This document shows positions 58,644 to 64,000 of a stretch of 64,000 nt of DNA, piece by piece. Origin of the DNA: Linanthus parryae (taxonomy: Eukaryota; Streptophyta; Magnoliopsida; Ericales; Polemoniaceae). The stretch is taken from contig JALGPY010000009.1 of assembly GCA_023055425.1 (NCBI GenBank), forward strand, positions 52,328,616-52,392,615, written 5' to 3'. A model generated the notes under the pieces. It saw only the letters and a list, made by a program, of their open reading frames with translations. It was not told the origin of the DNA and ran no database searches. Position 1 is the stretch's first letter, and each line of letters starts with the position of its first letter. The translations under genes and the position numbers were made by a program.

Positions 58644-60600
58644 TACTCAGGACAGACCACAACAAATCTACAATCGAAGAATTTTTGTGATGCACCGAAT
58701 GGTCGACTTTTTCCCATTTTTTGGGACTTTGGTTCTAAACTTCCATCTACCTCGTTCTGCAACGGTCTGCTGCCGTTAGTGAATACACACTTAACTCAGT
58801 TCAAGCTACTTCAAAATATACTTATTCACTGACAAAACTCAAGTGACGCACATGTTCTAACATAACATATTCATCACCAGTAATGACATTTATCTTTTTA
58901 ACATACATCCCATATTATATCATATTAAGGATCATATTGTACAAATCACACAAACAAATATGAACTCATAGAATTTTAACCATCGAATAGAATTACGACC
59001 ACATAACAACATATAAAGTTCGCACATCACTAATAAAACAAGCTATGGCCAGCATTTCGAACGACAGTACCCGCATCATTTCAGAAATTGCAGAGAAGAA
59101 CCTGTGATTTGCAAACAGCAATGCCAATACAGCTACCACTCAGCCCAATAGCTCCTTCAAGGTTGCTGAAAAACCAGATAAACCCAGATGACAAATTGAA
59201 AAGGAAAATTTTAAGGAAAAAGAAGGAGGAAAATTTAGATAATCCCTGGATTTCAATCATGACATGGAACAAACCATTCATTCAAACATCTTACCAGGAA
59301 AACAGTTGACAATGCGGTCCAATGAACTCCTCACAACCAGCAACACATCTGTAACGCCACAAACCAGCTGGAACAGATAACGTAATGCAATTAAACATGG
59401 GATATTCAAAGACAGTGAATCAAACGAACAACAGTCTAACCAAATTTTGTCCCCGGCACGAGATACATAAAACAATAGATACAAAAGTTGATCACAAACA
59501 GGGCAATTTTGTTATGATATACGATCTACAAACTGCTGAATAGCAGGACACAATACAGTCGGTTAATTACCAAATCATTGGTATTTAATAACACCCAACT
59601 CCCACATACAACGCCGTATTACACCAAACCATAAACATTTAATAGGGGACCTACAAACTGCAATGGATCTGTACATGCAACTGTAGTAGAACACCTATGT
59701 ACATAGAATAAACCAAATCATCAGCATTTAATAACACCAGACCACCATACCAAACCCAATCTGACCACAAACTACACACATTTTATCCCACAACCAGAAA
59801 CTGTACTCAGTCTGAACATGCAACTCCTCCACTCAACCTCCAAACGAAAAATAATTTAAACAGTGAGAAAAATGCTGCCAAACCATAAACATTTAGTAGG
59901 GGACCTACAAACTGCAATGGATCTGTACATGCAACTGTAGTGGAACACCTATGTACATAAAATAAACCAAATCATCAGCATTTAATAACACCAGACCACC
60001 ATACCAAACCCAATCTGACCACAAACTACACACATTTTATCCCACAACCAGAAACTGTACCCAGTCTGAACATGCAACTCCTCCACTCAACCTCCAAACG
60101 AAAAATAAATTAAACAGTGAGTAAAATGCTGCGAAAATATAACTGATCAATTTATTAAGACAAGGAAGAACTATCGAGAAATAGAAACAAACCATTCCAC
60201 ACACCTTACATCAAAATTCATACATGCAACCCCAACAGTGAACCTTTGAAGCAGGGAAATGAAGAAGAAGAGAAAGCATAGAATTTAAAAAGGAAAAAAA
60301 AAAAACAAAAGAAAAAATACAGGGGACAAATGCATACCAAAACAGGGAGAGAGCTTTGCACATACCAGGAAAGAGATCGAAGAGAGTAGACAGTGGGAGA
60401 ATGGAGACATCCTCTCATTAAACCCACGAGAATGTTGCGACACGTGTAAGCTGTGTAACAGCAGCTCACGTCAGAATAGTGGCTGGAACAGTAAATGTAC
60501 TTGGGCTCCAAGCAACAGAAGGCGGTGCTAAGCCCACCAATGAGCACCGACACATAGCGAGGGCAAAATTCTGAGGGAGAAGACGATCAAATTACCTCAA
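58644..60600. other. RepHel upstream region with a 244-bp tandem duplication
   Basis: Minus-strand leader and promoter of RepHel are expected here. About 59637-59880 is repeated almost perfectly at about 59881-60124 (CCATAAACATTTA(A/G)TAGGGG ... AACCTCCAAACGAAAAATAA). No gene seen; the short frame at 60218-60553 has no domain. Confidence 0.8.
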
Positions 60601-62439
60601 CCACTCACTACAATCGCCGTTGTAGAAAGCCTGAATGAGCAAGGGCAAAATGGACGGATAACAAATAAAAAATTTCTACATCAATTTGATGACATCTCCA
60701 TGAATCTAACAAAAGCTATTTTTTTTCCTATCAATTTCACATGTGCATCAAAAACATATGGAAATACCACGGTTGAAATGGTCATTATGGAAGGAAGCAT
60801 GTTGAAGATGAAATAACCCTTTAACCAACATAGAGTATATTAAATAATTTAAAACTACACCTAAAATCACTTAATACGAAAGTAACTACCTAAAACTATT
60901 AATTGCAAAAGTACCTCTGCTAAATTTAGACAGCTCAATCTTCAACTTGTGATCACTCTCTGACTACACAGTGCGTACATCGCCAGGCGACGCAACCCTA
61001 AACATCTAGCCGACACAACCCTAAACGTCGCACATTTCTTCTGATCCTCTAATGAAAAATAAGCATTTCTCTCATGTACACGAAAACAGGCTTAAGATGA
61101 AATAACCCTCTAACGAAATACTCTATCATCTGAGGTACAGCAAGTACCAAGGGCGTACATAGAAATAGCTTGTAAATTGGCATGTAATGAACAATTTAAA
61201 GGTGCGCCTGAAATAACTTCTTACAAAAGAACCTAACATAGGCTATTTTTTACTATCAATTTCACATCTGCATCCAACTAAGTAGACGATATTACGTCCA
61301 CCAAATATGAAACCCACACCGAAACATTTGCCAAAATCATGGTTGAAATAACCCTCTAACAAAATACTGTGTCATCTGAAATACAGTGAGTAGCAAGGGC
61401 ATAGATAGAAATTAAGATCAACTGACATGTAATGAACAATTTGAAACCCACACCGAAACATTTGCAAAAACCATGGTTGAAATAACCCCCTAACGAAATA
61501 CTTTAGCATCTGAAATACAGCGAGCAGCAAGAGCGTAGATAGAAATTAAGAGAAATTGACATGTAATAAACAATTTTAAGCTATTTTTTCCAACAAATTT
61601 ACATCTACATCCAAGTCACACAACCAATTTACAGCAACGAAATGTATTGAGGGCATCCCATAAAGCAGAAACACCAGGGGCAGGACCGGAAGTTAATAGA
61701 TTCTATTTTTTCCATCGAATTTACATGTGCATCCAAAGCACACCACGAAATTACAGCCACAGACTGTATTCAGGATAACTAATAAAGAGACCACAGCAGG
61801 GGCAGAACTGGAAGTTAACTGAATCTATTTTTCCCAACAAATTTACATCTAAATCCAACCACTGCCCCAAAATTACAACGAATAAATCCTTGGAAAAAAA
61901 CCAGTAAATGACAAATAGCAGGGGCACAACCGGAAGTTATCAAAAGTTATTTTTTCATCGAATTTACGTATCCATCCGAAGCACAACACGAAATTACAGC
62001 CACCAACTCTATTCAGGATAGGTAATAAAGAGACAACAGCAGGGACAGAACATGAAGTTAACTCAATCTATTTTTTCCAACAAATTTACATGTATATCCA
62101 ACGACTGCACCAAAATTACAACCACTACATCCACTGAAAGCAACCAGTAAATGACAAATAGCAGGGACAGAACCGGAAGTTATCAAACTTTATTTTTTTT
62201 CATCGAATTTACGCATGGGTCCAGACCGGAAAACATAATTACATAACGATGCCATTATGGCCTCAGTAAAATACCGGTCCACAAGAGGACAACACAGACA
62301 TTTCAATCTGAAATAAATTGTGAACAGTGACGAAGAACGACGTGGCAAAACACCGTTGGAGGAAAATGGCGGCAAACCCACATGCAAGCCAATCAATGGT
62401 CCACGGTGTGCAAAACGCCTAGCTGGCAAAGTGGCCATA
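60601..62439. repeat. Tandem repeat arrays in the 5' part of the Helitron
   Basis: Array 1 (about 61095-61575): about three units of roughly 130-240 bp with TGAAATAACC(C/T)(C/T)TAAC(G/A)AAATACT, TCATCTGAAATACAG and ACATGTAATGAACAATTT. Array 2 (about 61575-62215): five to six units of about 121 bp with GCAGGGGCAGAAC(T/C)GGAAGTTA, TTTTTTCC(A/G)(A/T)CGAATTTACAT and AAATTACAGCCAC; alternate units are most alike, so a 240-bp higher-order unit is likely. No coding sense. 60601-61094 is AT-rich with nothing recognised. Confidence 0.85.
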
Positions 62440-62464
62440 TCTCCTTTTATTATAGGTAGTATGA
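62440..62464 (-). other. Helitron 5' terminus
   Basis: The minus strand begins TCATACTACCTATAATAAAA, starting TC directly after an A of the host MITE. The CTATAATAAAAGGAG text is like the AT-rich 5' ends of many plant Helitrons. Confidence 0.88.
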
Positions 62465-63007
62465 TCCCAAACAAAATTAACTTAATTGGACAGATTTTCA
62501 TCCAGATAGCTTTTAATCGAGGGTACCAAACAAGCACTAAGTTGGTACCAAACAAGCTCTAACTATAACAAAAAGGCTGATTTACTTATATCTTTGTTAC
62601 TTACCGAAAACATCTAAAAAAACTAAGATAAACTCAACATTTTAAAAGAATTGTGGTTCAATACTTATCTTTTATCTCAACATGAAGAGATAAAAAAAAT
62701 TGTTTACTAGATTAGGACTATGGTGTGGTTGTATGACTTAAAGTGTTAAACTTAAACGGTGAGGAGTGAGTCAGAACATGGCAGGTAGTAAGAAAAACAC
62801 TAAAATTTGTATTAAAAACTTTTCATTGGTGCGGTGCGGTTTTTTCCGGTTTTGTCGGTTCGGTCTCGGTTCGGTTGGTGCCCGGTTCGGTTTTTAAAAT
62901 AATGAAACCGTTCTTTAAGAAAAAAAGTTGTTGAACCATCGGTTTATGTACGGTTCGGTTTGGTGCGGTCCGGTTTTGCCGGTGTGGTCGGTTTATGAAC
63001 ACCCATA

Positions 63008-64000
63008 GTTGTTAAGGAGGCCTACAGACAATCTTTAAATTGCCCCAATGTTTTGAACTCAAGATCTCTAAATGTACGCTCAAATGTTCAAATTCGACCA
63101 ACTCAACACAAAAATGTTGATAGTTTACTTATTTTCTACCCATGTTGCCCCGCGTGTAAACAACACCTCCATGTGACTTAAGTGCTATATGTGTAGCAAA
63201 ATCTTAAAATATATGTTTAGAGTAGTGACGTGCTTTTACTCTAACAAGCTACAACTAATAATTAAGTTAATAAATTACAAGTTGGTGCTAGCTCAAGTTA
63301 TAGAGCGTTTAAAAGTCCATGCGTAAGGTCCCGTGTTCAAATTTTGCTAGACGAAAAATATGTAAGTCTAAAATTATTAAATTGATAAATTGAATCCATC
63401 TACCTCTAGCTATATAAATATACCAATCTCTCTTTTGGATCAGGAAATTAATTTTGGTTTAGGCCCAACGAATAAAAGACACAAGTATTCTGTTATTATG
63501 TTGTTGGTAGCCTAATTGTATTAATTAATTAGTAGACCTGTTATGCTAGTAGTAGCCTTAAATATCTATCTTGTTCAAGTTTATTGTATCTAGTAGGAGA
63601 TTTCTAGAGATGATGTTATGTAGAATGTTGTAGAGAAAGTCATACATATTTTGGTGGAAGAAGTTTGTAGAAGGAATGATGCTATAAATGTTTCTTCCTC
63701 GTCCACCTATAAATACATTTCCACCACTCTTCCCTTCGACCAAAAAAGTCTTACTATTCTCTTCTTCCGTCCAAAAGAGATCACATATGCTACCAACTGA
63801 ATGTTTTGATCACCTTTTGTTTACGGTTATAAAATTTATTTTTCTATAAATCTTGAGAAACATTAAACTTAGGCGGTATATTTGTTATAATATCCATGAT
63901 CTTCTTATTAAAACTGAACACACAAATATTCACGGTTCCTTAGTTCTTGGTTTAACTTGGTATCTTTATCCTAATTATATTCAATATATCATGTGTAACT
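63008..64000. other. Flanking DNA with a possible SINE and a TATA-like site
   Basis: 63281-63400 has a tRNA-like A box (TAGCTCAAGTTATAGAGC) and B box (GGTCCCGTGTTCAAATT) about 45 bp apart, as in tRNA-derived SINEs, followed by AT-rich sequence; confidence in this is modest. CTATAAATAC at about 63706-63715 is TATA-box-like and precedes a pyrimidine-rich stretch, so it could be a promoter of a gene or LTR running off the window. No reading frame recognised. Confidence 0.42.

Larger units (their letters stand above)
36297..62464 (-). mobile_element. Autonomous-type Helitron of about 26.2 kb with multigene cargo
   Basis: The minus strand starts TCATACTACCTATAATAAAAG at 62464 after an A, and ends with a GC hairpin, a short spacer and CTAG at 36297 before a T: the TC...CTAG ends and A|T target of Helitrons. 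It encodes a RepHel protein with HUH endonuclease and Pif1-type helicase, and an RPA1-like protein. These are the two genes expected of an autonomous plant Helitron, which moves by rolling-circle-like replication. It also carries RNase H-fold, B3, coiled-coil and other genes. Tandem repeats occupy the 5' end. Apart from one homopolymer frameshift in RepHel, the genes look intact, and no other transposon is nested inside. Both facts suggest a young insertion. Left and right flanks rejoin as a Tourist-like MITE. Confidence 0.92.
35603..62537. mobile_element. Tourist-like MITE (third level), split by the Helitron
   Basis: Pieces 35603-36296 and 62465-62537 total about 767 bp. Left end GAGCCTGTTTGGTATCAGC, right end GAGGGTACCAAACAAGCAC, TAA on both sides (35600-35602, 62538-62540). 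Joined across the Helitron, the sequence follows the reverse complement of the other Tourist copies (AATCCCCAAATT, AGATTAAAATCT, then the right end). This gives an independent check of both Helitron borders. The left piece is longer than in the 400-bp copies, so it is another subfamily. Confidence 0.85.
35221..62559. mobile_element. Tourist-like MITE (second level), split by inner elements
   Basis: Pieces 35221-35602 and 62541-62559 add up to about 401 bp, the length of the solitary copy at 33752-34153, and follow it base for base in outline. Its left end is GTGCATGTTTGGTATCC, its right end GTTGGTACCAAACAAGCTC, with TAA on both sides (35218-35220, 62560-62562). It is broken 19 bp from its right end, at a TAA, by the inner Tourist element. 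Confidence 0.88.
35003..63007. mobile_element. hAT-like MITE, outermost shell of a four-level nest
   Basis: The left half begins CAGGGGTGTTCACGGTCCGG at 35003 and runs through CGGTTTTAGAGG and CCGGTTAAACC text to 35220. The right half begins at 62563 and ends TCGGTTTATGAACACCCATA at 63007, also with CGGTTCGGT-rich text. The outer ends are inverted (GGGTGTTCA), and the 8-mer GTTGTTAA flanks both (34995-35002 and 63008-63015). The two halves together are about 660 bp. Everything from 35221 to 62562 was inserted later. Confidence 0.8.

Noticed and set aside
62190..62555. 121-codon minus-strand frame across the Helitron 5' end
   Set aside because: It crosses the Helitron/MITE junction, so it cannot be an evolved gene.

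Overview
This is nuclear DNA from a flowering plant, most likely a eudicot. It has AT-rich introns with GT..AG borders, two recognisable plant housekeeping genes, and plant-type LINE, Copia, hAT, Tourist, Stowaway and Helitron elements. The genus cannot be told from the sequence. All coordinates, splice sites and similarity statements come from reading by eye.

Layout. (1) 1-15815 is one plus-strand L1-type LINE cut into four pieces by later insertions: a gypsy-like solo LTR (896-10206, 5-bp TSD ACGAC) that itself holds a minus-strand Copia element (1662-9550), a solo Copia-type LTR (10307-11731, TSD CGGTC), and a non-autonomous hAT element (12900-14324, 8-bp TSD GGTTGACT). In each case the LINE frame continues across the target site. 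(2) 15831-16980 holds ORF1 (DUF4283 plus CCHC knuckle) of a second LINE on the minus strand. (3) 17820-23932 is a complete BAH-PHD chromatin reader of the EBS/SHL type on the plus strand, 216 aa in five exons. (4) 26436-34665 is a complete Pescadillo (PES) ribosome-biogenesis gene on the minus strand, 601 aa in 13 exons. MITEs sit in the introns of both genes. (5) 35003-63007 is a four-level nest: an hAT-like MITE holds a Tourist-like MITE, which holds a second Tourist-like MITE, which holds a Helitron of about 26.2 kb (36297-62464, minus strand). (6) 63008-64000 is flanking DNA with a possible SINE.

The Helitron is the most interesting object. Both ends are defined: 5' TC at 62464, and a 3' GC hairpin followed by CTAG at 36297, inserted between A and T. 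The flanks rejoin into a recognisable MITE. It carries a RepHel transposase gene (HUH endonuclease plus Pif1-type helicase) with a very long N-terminal AT-hook region, and a complete nine-exon RPA1-like gene just downstream. It also carries an unusual cargo: two RNase H-fold genes (one with the catalytic residues, one without), a second truncated RPA C-terminal gene, a complete double-B3-domain protein gene, a small coiled-coil ORF and a lysine-rich ORF. All but the last lie on the transposase strand. Only one break was seen, a frameshift at a 16-base homopolymer in RepHel, and no other transposon is nested inside.

Likely joint action (inference): RepHel nicks and unwinds DNA, RPA coats the displaced single strand, and RNase H could act on RNA:DNA hybrids. 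The B3 and AT-hook modules could supply DNA targeting or transcriptional control. The rest of the window shows repeated nested insertion and decay of plant retroelements.
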